Part shown: in pieces, positions 21,601 through 34,194 of the stretch
Numbering within the stretch: the stretch's first letter is position 1
Layout: each line of letters opens with the position of its first letter
Origin: Syngnathus acus
Taxonomy: Eukaryota; Chordata; Actinopteri; Syngnathiformes; Syngnathidae
Direction: 5' to 3'
Assembly: GCF_901709675.1 (NCBI RefSeq)
Contig: NC_051089.1
Location: 3,448,476-3,512,475, forward strand
DNA length: 64,000 bases
Program-made: the position numbers and the translations under genes
The notes under the pieces: generated by a model
The model's database searches: none
What the model was told of the DNA's origin: nothing
Seen by the model: the letters and a program-made list of their open reading frames with translations, nothing else

Positions 21601-24600
21601 CTTCAGTCTGAGCAAACTCGTAGGAGAAGCTGACCTCGCTGGACACTTCGCTGGCCGAGTCGCCGTCCGCATCAAGCTGCTCGCTGCTGCCGCTCTTCTT
21701 CATCACGCCCTCCTCATCCTCTGCGGTTCGACCGCGCCGCTTGGGAAGGTTGATCCTGCGTGGAAAAGAGTGTATGGTTTTGAACCTTCCACCCACAGAC
21801 ACACAAAAACTGAGGGACAATACCTGAAGAAGTGATTGTTTCCCCAGAGGATTCGGTCGCCATGGTGAAGCTGTAGTGCACAGGTAGCCGGAGACCCATT
21901 TACACACGTCCTGTACACAGATTTAGTTTGAATTACCATTTTCACATTGAGTAAATCGAGCAAATTAAATAAGTAAAGTAAAACAACGTTTCTGGTCTTT
22001 ACCGAGCGTTGGGGTACGGGGTGAGGATGACGGCAGCGTCGGCGTTGATGTCGATAACGCAGTGCTCGGCCTGGATGCCCATGCCGCACAGCTGGATGTC
22101 CTGGGAGTCCGCCGAGCCCACCTGGGTGTGGTCCTCCTAAAGAAAAAGAGTCAAGATGAACAGAATTCAGTGGTTGAATCAATTCATTGCTTCATTGCGC
22201 GTGTACCTTTAAATAGTACACCAGCAGTTCGTTGAGTGCTGGGTCGGCATTCAGGTTGACCAGGAAGCTTTTATCGTCGCCCACTTTGATGCCCGACGAC
22301 TGGAGGGAAATGCCCAGACTCTCCAGCTGCTTCTGACGTGCCTACAAAAGGGTTCAAATACGTTTTTAGAAACGAGTTTTCCTTACAGTTGCACTGTGCT
22401 GTCCAGTTTTCCATGTTAGTAGCCCTTTAATTTATAAACTTTGTTGCCGTGGTTACCTGAGCCACCTCCTCTGTTTTGCGAAGCTTATCCTCCCACGTGA
22501 CGGTCATCTCATGAATCAACTTCTCAGACTCTTCCAGGCGATCCTTGAGCTCTGGGGCTTTCAAAGACTGCACGGGGTAAAAAGTAATTAGGAGGTAGAG
22601 AAGATTCGGGAGGGCTTCTTCTCAAAGGGATCTCACCTCGGCTTGAGTGAGCTGCACTCGCAGCTTCTCCACCTCCTCACGTAGCTCCCGAATAATGCGA
22701 GCGTTGGGGTCCTCGTTGACCACGGCGTGGTTAACAATGCTCTTGGCCCGGTCGGCGTAGCGCAGCGTGGATAGCGTCTCTTCGTAATTGTCGGCCGCCG
22801 GGCTCACCGTCGCCACCATGGCCGTGCGGCTGTTACCGCCGAGACAGTCCTTCGAGAGCGGAAATGAGAATGTAAAACCAAGGAGAGCGAGAGGAGGCTA
22901 GCGAGCGCACGTTTGTACCTTCAGCAGCCATGTCAGAACCGAGTCTCGGTAAGGAACAAACTTGGTCTTGTTTTTGGTAGTTCCTTGCTCGGCCAGAGCG
23001 GAGATCACCAAGCCCAGTGTAGTCAGCGATCTGAAAGTCACGCTTTTTATCAGCTTTGAAAAGGGCTCAATAAACAAAATACTTTCTGGTTACGAACAAA
23101 GGGTCTTGATGTTACTTGGGCTGCAAAGTGGTGGAAAAATTCCAATTGATTTCCATGGCAAGTGAAGATACGGAATTTAATTTCAGCTTGAGGCATTAAA
23201 ATGACTATAATAAGAAATGATTTAATTAAATCAAATATTTAAAAGAAAATGTATTCATATTATATTATTCATATTATTTTTTATTAATTTCTTTTTTTTC
23301 AGCAGGAAAATGACTGTTGGAATTCATGGGGCTTTAATAGTAAATTGAGGGTAACTTAAAAGAAAGCAGTGATGTCGGTTGAGGTTTATGACTGCGTGTG
23401 CATACTTGTTGATGTTGCTTCCTTCCTTGAGACGCTCTCCAGCCGCTCCGGTTTTGGCGGCTCGCTCACTTCCGGCTAAGTCCACCAGACTCAGGCGACT
23501 CACTTTTTCACCACTTGTCTGTAAGAGAGCGAAAAGGGGGGAGGGGAGAAAGAGGGGAAAAAAGGGGGGGCAGAGGGTTCACGTGATTTGTGGCTCATTT
23601 GCGGCATTAAAAAAATATGTTTGGAGGCCATGAACACAGTTGATGATGTTGCTCGACAATACAAAAGGCTATTGTGAGTCGCCCATCCAGCGTCTGCGCA
23701 ATATGTTTACAACTCGGAAGAGGACAACTCGTGGAAATTTGCATGAGGGCTGATGGAAATTTTTGGTGGCTTTTTTTGTGACTAATCTTGTACAAGATTC
23801 TCTGTTTTCCACTCAAATTCCATTTCTTCAATTGGAAGATACTAAGATGAGATTCCAATATTTATATATATCCACATTTGATAGAGGCCTGATTCAAACC
23901 TATTTTTTTTCCCCCATTAACGCTGCAGTGTCCAAATTGCCACTTGGGAGCAAAAAAACAAACAAACAAACTGGTCCCTTGAACCATACAGTGTAAATCC
24001 AGCCATGTTTGCTCAATGACAAACACAACAAAGCAGAGTAGGACTCGGGCAGCCTTGGAAACACAGTCGACGGCTGTTAATTATTAACGTAATGTGCCAT
24101 TGGCTGTTTTGCGGCCGTCGATGGGAGCAACGGGTAAAATAAGTGCGGCCTGGGGCTCCGCGCTGTCCGCATCTTTGTGTTTGTACCTTACCCCAGACTG
24201 CACGTCCGTCAGGGTGTGCGTGAGGATGATGTTGAAGACGGCGTGCGATCGACTGCTCTCCTCGTTCATGTTGGTGGCGGCGACGGTGCGAGACTTGTTC
24301 CCCTCTGACATCAGTACCTCGATGTCCTGTCAACGGTTAATTGGCCTCTTAATTCTTTTCGACACTAAATGACATCCATGTCTTATGCCATAATTGGGTA
24401 AATGAATTATTTCTTCATGTATTTATATTAGTCGTCAATGAAATGTATCGCAAGCTCACCTTGTAGCTTGCAACAGCTAGCCGAGAGAGACCGTCCACAT
24501 ATGGACCCAGCACTTTATGTTCTCTTACTCTCAGCGTTTGTCTGCCCCTGGAAAGAAAACAAGAACGGTGAACAATGAAGACTCGCATCGAGATTCTGGC

Positions 24601-27600
24601 GCTTCCGACCGCACCACCGCAGCCCGGTTTGTGTTCCCTGACCCTCATTCAGGCCGAGAACTTCATCAATGGCAAAGCACATATGGTTGTCAGATGGTCT
24701 GCTCTTTTTTTGGCCTCAACGGGCAAAGAGTTTAAAGGTCCGACCAAGTCAAAGGTCAGGTCGTCAGCAGCGGGCCAGTGGTGCTGATTTAGTGTTGGAC
24801 ATGACCTGAAGTCCACCAAGAACAACTTCCAAAACCAGTGACCACACACGCAACAGCTGGTCTTGGTCAGCAATCGATCACTTTCTTAACATCACATGTT
24901 CAGAAATTTTCCAACAGGGGAGACTCATGTTTTTTTTAATTTCTTTGGAACTAGAAATAAAATTACCGTACCCTTTGGGGTCCAGCAGATCTCGAACCTT
25001 TTCATTGTAGATCTCCATGTAGGAGACCTCCACTGTAAACTTCTCCTGCTCACGCTGCTCCTTCTGCGTGCGCTCAAACAAAGCGCTGCAGAGGCGGGGG
25101 ATGAGCCCCGGCTGGTCCACCGAACCCATCATGGTGTAGGACTTTCCGGAACCTACACAGGTAAAGAGGACATCCAAAATGACACGGAGTTGTAGTATAG
25201 TGAAACACTCGGAGAACGCAGAAACTAGAAATGCACAGCCGTAGACAACCACAATATTTCTTTTTATAAGTTTCAAGTGATTAAAAAAAAGTGAAGTAAC
25301 TTACCGGTTTGTCCGTAGGCAAAGATGCAGGCATTGTAGCCAAGGAAGGCGTTATGGAGAAGACTTTCTCCAAGGCACTGAAAGACCACCTCCTGACCTG
25401 GAGGGAGAAGCAGGTTGTTCTAGTCTTTTAAGTGTCAACATTTATGACAATATGTAAGGCTGAACAATGTATCATTTTCTGATCGAAATTATAATTACCG
25501 TATTTTCCGGACTATAAGTCACTCCTGAGGATAAATTGCACCCCCGGCCAAATTATGGGGAAAAAACTGCGACTTATAGTCCGGAAAATACGGTAGTTTG
25601 CTGTCATGTTTGTAAACGTTACTGCTTATTGTGAATATTACACTGAACTTGGTTTAATGAGAATTGTGCAATATCTGCCAGAAAGATCATTTTCCTAATT
25701 TTGTTCAGCCTTAGAGCTGGGGATGTTTTGGGCAAACCAACCGGCAAATTTCTCCTTGTCCGATTCGTCCATGGACCAGAAGCAGTAGTCGTAGGCAAAA
25801 ACCTGGAGAGCACACGCAGGCAGGCAGGCAGATGTGAATAACCAAATGGTTGCTATGGTGTATGTGTGCGCGAGTCTAATATGGCGTTTCCAATCGAGAG
25901 CCACTCCAACACAGCCGTGTCTTTGTTTAAAGCCAGCGGTGACTCACGAGGAGCCGAAATGAGCTCACTGTTGACAGTTAAAAAATAAATAAAAATAAAT
26001 CGGCATTACCTTGGACTGAGTCCTGGTGATGTTGCGCAGGGGGTCAAAGTGCACATGGGAAAAAAGAGACAGAATAGATTTTATGCAGATTAGCGAGTGT
26101 CTGTTACTTATTTACAACAAAGAAACATAATCGCGTGTCTTTTGAAGACACAGAACCAAAAATAGCTTTCGACACCCGCCAACACTTTTTAGTTGACTGT
26201 GTGTGTTTGTTTACTTCCCAAGTGTGTAGCTGGAGGTAGCTTGTCGCTTTGAATGAGATTGTGGGGGGAGGGGGGGTGTAAAGGGGTTAGTGGGTCGAGG
26301 TTATGATAAGAACTCAAAGTGACATTTAAAAGGCAGACCAAAGCACCCATTAGCATCTTTTGCTAATTGGCTGGTGGAGATGTAGCTTTCTCATTTTTCC
26401 TCACTAAACTGCAATTGTTTTTTCCTGCACAATTTAATGTGGGCCGAGAATGACGTCAGGGTTTTGTTCAGTGACCATGAAAAGGAGATTTTACTTGGCG
26501 CACTTGGTTCTTCATGCAATTTGGGGAGCGACCACACAAACATAAGCAAAAAGAAAATGACGGATTGATGAAAACTTGACACCAAAACAGCAGATGGAAA
26601 TTCCTCCGCTACCACAGACGTTTCTTTGTTGAGGAGTCAAAATTTCAAGTTAAAAGCATGTGAAAATCATCTCTGCGTGCTTCTTAAACCACATCTCGCT
26701 AAGTTTCGAGCCAAGGACTTATTAAGTTTTCACGTATGTTTCAACGGACATGCTTGACAAAATGAAATCCGATAAAAACGGTATCCCTCTACATCTTTTG
26801 TCCCACATGAATGCAAACATATGTTCCTTGCAATCCTCCTCACGCTTGTTGGCACCGGCGCCAAATGTACCAGACGGGCCATGTGACTTTGCGGGTAGTG
26901 ACTGAGCAGTTCCTAAAAGGTCAAGATTTCCAAGCGTCATAACAGAGGACGTCCACAAAGCTCAGCAGACATCAGCTCAGTCAACATCTGAGCAATTAGC
27001 TTTTATTTGAACTATATTCGTTTCTTTCCACCCATTTAGTTGAAATTATTTTAAACATGGACCGACGAATGCGAGGGCCTTCGTGAGCGTGGCAGGTTTG
27101 TGACGTTTGCTGCGATGACAGCTGTCGCGGCAGCTTTGAAGACGGAGGTTGAGAAGACACGTCTTCGCCCTTGTGCGCCTATTAATGAGGTAAGCCATCA
27201 CCCGCCCCCCCCCAAATGAGGAGCGAGAATTAGATGGTCCGGAAAGCCGCAGGCTTGCTCCTCCACTCTCATCACCGTCATTTAGAAAATGTCTTAACGC
27301 ATGGCTGCTTCCACCCCCCCACCCCCCTTGCTACTGTTCTTGCATTGTTCTTTCAGCCCGAGCCCTCTTGCTGGGAATGTACCATTCAAGGCCGCGTGGG
27401 GAGAAACGGACCGAGACTGGAATGTTAAACCGAAGCGGAGTTGGCGCAGATGTAATAATGATGGCGGCCGCATGCATTTATCGGCCGAGCCAATTTTTTT
27501 TCTTCCATAAACTTTCACATAATTTGTCTTCTACAGACTCGAGAGCGAGTGATGACTGTCACCAGCCGACTTGACTGATTACAATCAATAAACGCCCACG

Positions 27601-30600
27601 TTTAATATTATTGATTGATTGTATTGCTGATTTAGAAAAATGGCTTGTTACCAATTTATTGAAGTCACTTCATAATGGTAAGTTATGAAATCAATGAATG
27701 ATTGTATTTATTAATATCAGTCAATGATTTGCCCAGTCCTGCTCGTCATACAATGTCATCTGACCAATCCATCATGAAAATAATAGCTAAAGAATGATCC
27801 CAGGGGAAGACGGGGATTACACCAAGCGGCCTTACGTGACCTATTTATCCATTTGTGCTGGACATATCGCTAGACTCTAAATCCAAAACAAATGTGTGCT
27901 AACGCGCTAACTACGGGGGCACTCGGCGTGCTGCGGCTGCACCTGCAACATCGCAGCACGTCGTCTCCCCCCCCTCACGCTGCCTGTCGGCGAGTAAACG
28001 CCGGCGAAAGGCTTTTTCCTCCCTTTATGCAAATGTTGTCCAGGCACAAAAAAAAACGAGAAGCATCTGCACGGCGGGGCCGAGCACTCTCGCCGCTTCC
28101 TCTGCCTTTTGTCAGCCCCACAGGCGGCCGAAGAAACTACAGCCGGGCTCTTGTTCGCCTCCATATAAAAGTCACCAGGGGGAAGGTTTATGGTCGACAG
28201 ATGCTCCGGTGAATGAGACCGTGGAGTTCCAACGCTGGAGGAAAGGGGCTCGGCAGGCGCGGGAGTCGACCCGGAGTTAACCTAAACAAAGCCGTTTGTT
28301 GTTGCCACAGAAACGGAAGACTTGGGAAAAAAGGGAGGAAGTCAAAGCGGTGGGAGAAAGAAAGACAGGCCGAGTGGAGTCCACGTGCAAACGTCTGGCC
28401 TCTGTCTATCTTCCAGGCCGAGGCCTCAAACTCTGCCTCGTTCCCTTAATTTCATTTTTCCAGTCTGTTCCACTAGTCAGTCACAAGATCCTTTCTTCCG
28501 ACACAGATGATTTGCTCTGAATATGGAGTCGGGCTGTTGATTTTGCCATTTCATGAGGAACGGGGGAGGGGTGATTAAACTTTGTCCCCTTCTGAGTTTT
28601 TGCGGTGGATTGGCTGTTGATAATAAATTGACGGGATTTGTGCATTTCCTGCCAACTGCTGCATGGTGACGACAAGGCTGCATTTGGGGTAACCGTGAGC
28701 GAGTGACACGCTAACACTTCCAAAGCATCGTGAAGAACCAACATACCTGGTGTCGCCCTTGCTCAGGTTGGTCATGGCGGGATGGAGGACGGTCTGGTTC
28801 TTCACCATCTCCACCACGCACTTGGTGTTTAATTCCTTTTCTGCAGACAGGACAGGACAAAAGTGTTTGGATTAAAACTCGCTGGATTCAGATGCTATTG
28901 TGTGAAATTAGGATTTACGGCATAAATCTCTATTTCCAGGTGACAGAGGCCAACAATGATTGCAGTGTTGCGTGTCAACTTAATCAGAGTTGATCACGTG
29001 ATGTTTGCGCAAGCGCCGCATGCAGAGACGTGCACTCGAAATGACAAGGCTAATTTGCAGACAAAGCAATAATTGGGAAGTTGGCTAACTTTGATCACGA
29101 GCTAGCGTAAATTGCGTAAAAACAGAATAATATTGGAACATGGGAAAATGGGAGGGTCAGAATCTGAACAATGACCTTGTAAGTTGGACTTTAAGTTAAT
29201 CAATAGAGCAGGACACACAGTTGACGTGACCCCCAAAGTGTTTGTTTGATAACCAAAAGTTGGGCAGTCAGATGGACCGGTTCTACTATTCGGTCCACTC
29301 GGTGACACTGACTAATATTTGATAAGAAAATAGAAGTGGGAGTCTTTTCTCTCCCGTTCAACGCACCTTCCTCTGGAATTCGCTGCAGACAGATGTTTGA
29401 TTCACTCAGCTATGGTTTGAAATAGAGAATCTCCTCACCCTAATAAAATTGGCCTGCTCGCAAGACATGCGTGAACAAGCTCAGACGATGCTGATTTTCT
29501 TGTCTTCTAGTTGTTTTGGCAAAAATGATGAATTTAATCGTTTATCAAAGGAATCAACACATATTTTGATAATCGATGAATCATTTAGAGACCTTGTTTC
29601 ATCTGGAATTGTCCAAATGATTCAGATTAAATCGTCCAGTAATTTCAGCATTTCAGACTGATTATTGTATTTTATTTTCAAAATAAGACATTTTACATTG
29701 GAAAACAATGAGAAACATTTTCTTGCCAATTTTCTGACATGTTACCGACCAAACCAGGAACTGAATCATTATTTAAGTTTGCGTTTTCGGCACTGTCAAT
29801 AGACATGATGTCATGTGGGAATTAAAACTTTTAAATCAACAGATTATTAAAATAATTAATAGTTGCAGGCCTATTTGGAACAGCACTGTACTGGTTGTAC
29901 TGGTCTTGGTTTGGAATTGGAACTCCACCAAAGCAGACACGCCTTGGTTTGGAATTTCAACGCGACAGAACCGCCTTAAATTTGGAACAGGAATGAAAAA
30001 GATTTTGGTTTGGACTTGCTCCATTTTGGTTTGGGCCCGTACCGGGTGCCTGTGTAATCATCACCATAAATGCAAATGGGAAAAAAATCTGCCTTCCAAT
30101 TTCCATGGGCCGTTTCTCTTCCGTATCGTCGTGACTACGAGGGAACGCCAGAAAGCCGATTGGTTGATCCGGGAAGGCCGCGGCCATGGGAACACAGAGG
30201 CTCTTACGCAACATCGGCAAATATTCCCTCCAACTCACTCCCTTCCTGCCTTTGTCCCGTTTTGCCCGCCATTCCTCAACCTGGATTGAACCACTCCTTA
30301 AAAACAAGACTGTGCAGTGGCTACTTTGAATGTGAAGCCTAAGTTTGGTAACTGCTGACCATGTGACGATTACCAATCACATAACTCATTTAATGACAGT
30401 GGAACCAAAAATTTGTTCGCACAAATCATAAAAACATTGAAAAATGCTTGTTTTGAAAAAAGGTTCATATCAGTCGATAATAATGTGGATTATCAAAAAT
30501 TTGAGCATCACTGGTTTCAAATAAAAAAAATTAAAACCTAACTTGTACAGTGAATAAAATGTTTTAAGACTGAGTGAATGAATTCACTTTAGATGGTTTG

Positions 30601-32853
30601 CTAGTGTTTTTTTTTTTTAAAACAACTTATAAGTGAACCAGTGTCTTGTCTTGTCTTCAAGCTGGGAGCAAGCTTCTTTGAATCTTTTTTTCTTTCGCTC
30701 CTTTTAAAGAACATGCTAGTGTTCTGACGTCGACACAGAGGCTCCGTTCAGTCAGAACCGTTCCGGTTTGGAAACGTGGCAACTGCTGCTGCTGTTTCCA
30801 AAATCTTTTCCAAAATCATCCTGCCGCATGGACAGTCAAGCCAGATTGACCAAAGTTGAGTCACATATCTGAAGGCACAACTGGAGTTTATTTTTCAGCG
30901 TTGCCTCAAAACCAGCATTTTCCAGCATTTCCTCTTTACCAGGTAACAACAAGTGCGGGCAGCACATGCGGGCCGAGCTGTCAGAACTCTTCTCTCGTGC
31001 CCGGCCGGCTTCCTCGCAGCTTGATTTAGGAGCCGGTGACTGCGCGAGATGCGCTGCAGGAATGTCTAGACGCATTGACTCAGTGGCTCGCTCAGGCTCG
31101 GCTGACAATGATGCCGTCCTTCAAGCGACGCCCGCGTTGGCAGCTGGCCAGGCATGACGGCGTGAATCGTCTGACGTGATTTAATGAAGACAGGCGGACA
31201 TTAAAAGTGTCGAGCGCACTGCCCCCCCCCGAGCAGCTGTTGCTGCCGATTTACTGGCGGGCGTGCGTCAGCCGTGTTTTTGCCTTCGTTTGAGTTGGAC
31301 GCGGTGAACAAAAGTAAATAAAGATATAAATAAATGGCCACTATACACATCCGAATGCTTTTGCAAGCTGCTGTCGAATGCATGCCAAAGCAACAGGTGG
31401 TGCTTGAAACTTAGGAGCTGCAGAGTCAACATGTGTAGTATGATAATTGATATGTTTCCGGAGGGAGGGGGGGGGCTTCAACAAAACCATGGCTGGGTGA
31501 TTCATTGATTCATGCTCAACATAACAACAGTTGCCAACAGATGATCAGTTGGCAACTTCGGGATTTGCTCACTATATTTAGGAACTTTTCCATCCCCTGC
31601 TGACTTCTCGAAATGATTTGTTTATATAGACGAGTGACCCAATTTTGACTAAAACAAAATGAGCGGAACCACTTTTCTATTGTTGTGCATATGAGGACAA
31701 AGGAGACTGGTGGAAGGCGGACAGAATGCCAAAAACAAGGTGCCCAGTTTACAGCAAGGATTTACACAAAATAGTGGAAACTTTTAACTTCCAAGCTACA
31801 AATATTTTGCAGATCTTGCTTTGACAGCTTGGTAAATACATAAATACATATTACAGACAAGTGTAACTGTCTCATGCTCCAGCTACACGCCTACGCCGCG
31901 AACAAACACAGTGCGGCTCAGCCTGTAGTGATCATAAGTATCAGAATCAGTCTAAACTCTTACTGCATTTGTTTGTGTCGATGTCGGATTTTATTCAGTC
32001 GGAAAGCCACTGGTGATATTTTGTGGCATTTTGGTCACTAGTCCTTTGGGAACAGGACTTGCTGAGTTGGCACAGTGAGTCATAACGGCCAGCAGAATGT
32101 GGACACAAAATCAAAGCTTTACTTGGGGAGGATTGGAAATTTCAATATTAGTGCGACAGTTTTTAAATTTAATTTTAAATATTATTTTTGCTTCCTGATT
32201 TTATTTCCCATGATGCATTTCTTCATCTATTTAGTTACTAACCTGCAAGCTTCAGATCTGTTGACTTCCATTTAAAGTTAGAATGGTTTCAGACAGCTAA
32301 CAGAAGTCAACCACCTTTACATGACAAGAGAGGTTTAACAATGTTTATTCCATTATTATTATTATTATTATTATTACTGCCTATAGGGAAAACAGTTTTG
32401 ACGCCATACTGTGTTCCCAAACTTTTTGTCGGTGACAGTATTTTCGCCGTTAATTTAAAAAAATGTGATTGAAAAATTTACCGATGACAAAATGTTTACT
32501 GATTAGATGGTGTTTTCAATCCTTTTTGACGTTTTCAATAAAGGCTGGGAGACATTGTAGATACATGTGACGGCAACATTACGCTGCCCATCGTTAAAAC
32601 GTCCAAGGTCGTATATCAAAACAAAAAAAGAAAGAAAGAATCGCAGTCAAAAGCACGCCGATGACAACCAAACCTCCTTGGGGGAATTAATCAAAATGAC
32701 ACATACTTGTCAATTAGCAAACCCATCTTGACATAGGGGTGCTAATGTAAAAGAATGCATTTCCCAATCAAAGTGTCGCTCACCTCTCCTGTTCATGGGC
32801 CGAACGCGGACCGCCACCTTGACGTTGGAGTCGTCCAGGCTGGGCTCGACCAT
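14821..32853 (-). CDS. kif13b: Kinesin family member 13B (kinesin-3, GAKIN-type), complete coding region, 37 exons
   Basis: Thirty-seven coding exons run from ATG (32851-32853) to TGA (14821-14823). Their lengths sum to 5217 nt, exactly 1739 codons (human about 1826 aa). Landmarks in residue order: P-loop GQTGSGKS 108-115, switch I NEESSRSH 221-228, switch II DLAGSE 258-263, neck/coil after [21 protein letters not shown] domain about 445-545 ([15 protein letters not shown]), the KIF1B/DUF3694 stalk region ([20 protein letters not shown]), and a C-terminal CAP-Gly domain about 1635-1703. CAP-Gly separates KIF13B from KIF13A. The protein is a plus-end microtubule motor that carries membrane cargo and binds MAGUK scaffolds. 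Exon 3 is only 13 nt. The CAP-Gly signature reads GKHDG instead of GKNDG. Two miniature elements sit in its introns. Confidence 0.95.
15906..20600 (-). CDS. kif13b: kif13b exons 19-35: stalk and tail
   Basis: Exons, in descending order: 20445-20600, 20229-20378, 19895-20020, 19498-19826, 19231-19363, 19001-19153, 18819-18918, 18619-18745, 18500-18555, 18217-18341, 17867-18142, 17627-17779, 17400-17477, 16864-16914, 16579-16744, 16202-16299 and 15906-15965. They carry the DUF3694-type region ([32 protein letters not shown]), the conserved [20 protein letters not shown] and [10 protein letters not shown] segments, [20 protein letters not shown], and the [13 protein letters not shown] motif. In the human protein the MAGUK-binding stalk is in this part. 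Confidence 0.9.
20735..25802 (-). CDS. kif13b: kif13b exons 4-18: motor core, neck, FHA and first coils
   Basis: Exons, in descending order: 25742-25802, 25305-25397, 24972-25152, 24460-24547, 24192-24326, 23406-23518, 22919-23030, 22637-22849, 22457-22567, 22207-22341, 22003-22136, 21824-21910, 21574-21755, 21007-21286 and 20735-20897. The P-loop codons are split across the introns at 25305 and 25152. Nucleotide-binding residues are all present. The glycine after the DFG-like loop reads DCLGGNS where the human has DSLGGNS. The FHA domain spans 22341 down to 21824. Confidence 0.92.
21320..21490. mobile_element. Miniature inverted-repeat element, 171 bp (kif13b intron)
   Basis: Perfect inverted termini of 27 bp, starting TACCGTAATTTTCGGACTAT and ending ATAGTCCGAAAATTACGGTA. 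The centre is made of further GCGACTTATA words. Termini flush with TA fit a Tc1/mariner-type miniature element. No coding capacity. Confidence 0.75.
25496..25595. mobile_element. Miniature inverted-repeat element, 100 bp (kif13b intron)
   Basis: Inverted termini TACCGTATTTTCCGGACTAT / ATAGTCCGGAAAATACGGTA. It is the same family as the 171-bp element at 21320 but shorter, with a diverged centre. Confidence 0.75.
26010..26022 (-). CDS. kif13b: kif13b exon 3, a 13-nt microexon
   Basis: Between exon 2 (ends GDTR, phase 2) and exon 4 (starts VFAYDYCFW, phase 0) the frame needs 1 mod 3 extra bases. GACTCAGTCCAAG lies here between an acceptor (ATCACCAG) and a donor (GTAATG) and supplies R-TQSK, giving [17 protein letters not shown]. 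The human protein has a linker of similar length in this place. The whole 5217-nt sum is in phase only with this exon. Confidence 0.85.
32353..32375. repeat. (ATT)n microsatellite
   Basis: A pure ATT trinucleotide run of about 23 bp in kif13b intron 1. Confidence 0.9.
32784..32853 (-). CDS. kif13b: kif13b first coding exon
   Basis: Encodes [23 protein letters not shown] and ends in a GTGAGC donor. [14 protein letters not shown] is the invariant N-terminal strand of kinesin-3 motors. The ATG at 32851-32853 is the first in frame in front of this strand, and the surrounding DNA is CpG-rich. Confidence 0.93.
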
Positions 32854-33510
32854 GCTGGCTGCTTTTCGCCGAGCCGATCAGCTCGTCCTCGGCGTCACGA
32901 TCATCCAAATACCCAAACCCCCGCTGGCTGTTCCGCTAGCAGCCAGCTAGCTTCTCCGCCCGGCTCTGCTGCTCCACACACCGGGCATCACCACGGGTGT
33001 GTTGGGGACGGGGATATCTCGCAGGAAACCCTTCGCCGCCACTTAACTTCTTCTTTTAGTCATAGCAAAGACTTAAAAGGAAGACTATGATAAAATAAAT
33101 GGGGAAAGCGGTGCTATTTATTCGCGTTTAGCATGCCACAAGCTAATTTGACAGGCGAGGAAAAAAAACAAAAAAACATGCTAACCAAAACGAGCTGAGG
33201 AGGGGACGCCGAAGTCGCCCGGCCGAGCCAGGAAGGCGGTCATTGTTGCTCATTTCTTCGCTAACATCTTCAGACGACCGTCGCTTTGCGGTAAACACGC
33301 CGCGTAGGAGTCGTCCCGTTACTTGGCACCGTTAATCAACACGGTAGAGCGACGGAGAAGTGAGCGGAAAAAAAAAAAGCACCGCCCGCCCGGCGATGAT
33401 CTTCACGACATTCCCAAACACGTAACGCATTACCCTCCTCTTCCTCCATTTCCTCCGCCTTGTGTGTCAAGTAACACGCCAACTTTACCATTCCCACTTC
33501 CGGTGTGGTC
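32854..33510 (-). promoter_or_regulatory. kif13b: Putative kif13b CpG-rich promoter and 5'UTR
   Basis: CpG density rises sharply from about 32760 to 33430 and falls to AT-rich DNA afterward. It contains GC-rich stretches such as GCCCGGCCGAGCC near 33218, and an ETS-type ACTTCCGG at 33496-33503. No TATA box is evident. The start site is not determined. Confidence 0.55.
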
Positions 33511-33958
33511 TTAAAGACTTCAAACAAAAACAGTCGGACAAACGGAAAATATTTTAAAGTACTAAATATTGTCAACTTCATATTTATTGTAGTTTTCAAA
33601 TCGGAATGATTTGTGTTATGCTGAGATTTACTTATTTTTCCACATAGTGACTGGAATTACTAATTAGAAATAATTAATAAATGTTACATTATGATCTGAT
33701 AGTGCCGGTTTTATCTAAATCAATTCATCCCGGAAATTTTAGTGCAGGTTTAGGACGTGCAATAGAAGGCAGGCCTGCTGAAAAAGTTATTTTTCTAGTA
33801 CAAAGGAAATATCCTCCTCAGAGTTGACCAAAACGAGTGTTTGGGTTGCATGTTTTCAGCCACGAATACAGATTAATTGTGCTTTTTAAAATAAAGAAAG
33901 ACACAGTCCAAAAAGTAAGATATAAAGTAAAACTTTATCATGACATACAAGTTTAAAG

Positions 33959-33965
33959 CCCTGAG
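33959..33965 (-). promoter_or_regulatory. miR-125-type 7mer-m8 site
   Basis: On the minus strand CTCAGGG, complementary to miR-125 positions 2-8. The plus strand CCCTGAGAACC resembles the miR-125 5' part itself. It counts only if the transcript extends this far. Confidence 0.3.
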
Positions 33966-34174
33966 AACCACGTCTTTATATTACTAATCATATGAACAAA
34001 AGTGAATGTGTGAAAACCACTTTGCCAAAAAGTGCTCCTCTTAAATACAATCAGCACAAAAAACAAACGTTTTAACAAGCATTCACCACCGTTTTGTCCA
34101 CGTTCTTCTTTTTTCCTTGTTGTTGTTTGAATCAAAGAGAAAAAAACTATAATATATTTATATATAGAAGTCAT

Positions 34175-34194
34175 ATCATCATCATCATCATCAT
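34175..34194. repeat. (ATC)n short run
   Basis: About six ATC units in the presumed ARID3 3'UTR. Confidence 0.85.

Larger units (their letters stand above)
25803..32783 (-). other. kif13b: kif13b introns 1-3, with exon 2
   Basis: Exon 2 is 28747-28840 ([28 protein letters not shown]). The remaining sequence is intronic. It includes intron 1 (28841-32783, 3.9 kb), the usual place for regulatory sequence, with an ATT trinucleotide run at 32353-32375. A local region at 29870-30050 repeats TTTGGTTTGGAA-like words. No further exon or RNA gene is supported. Confidence 0.7.
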
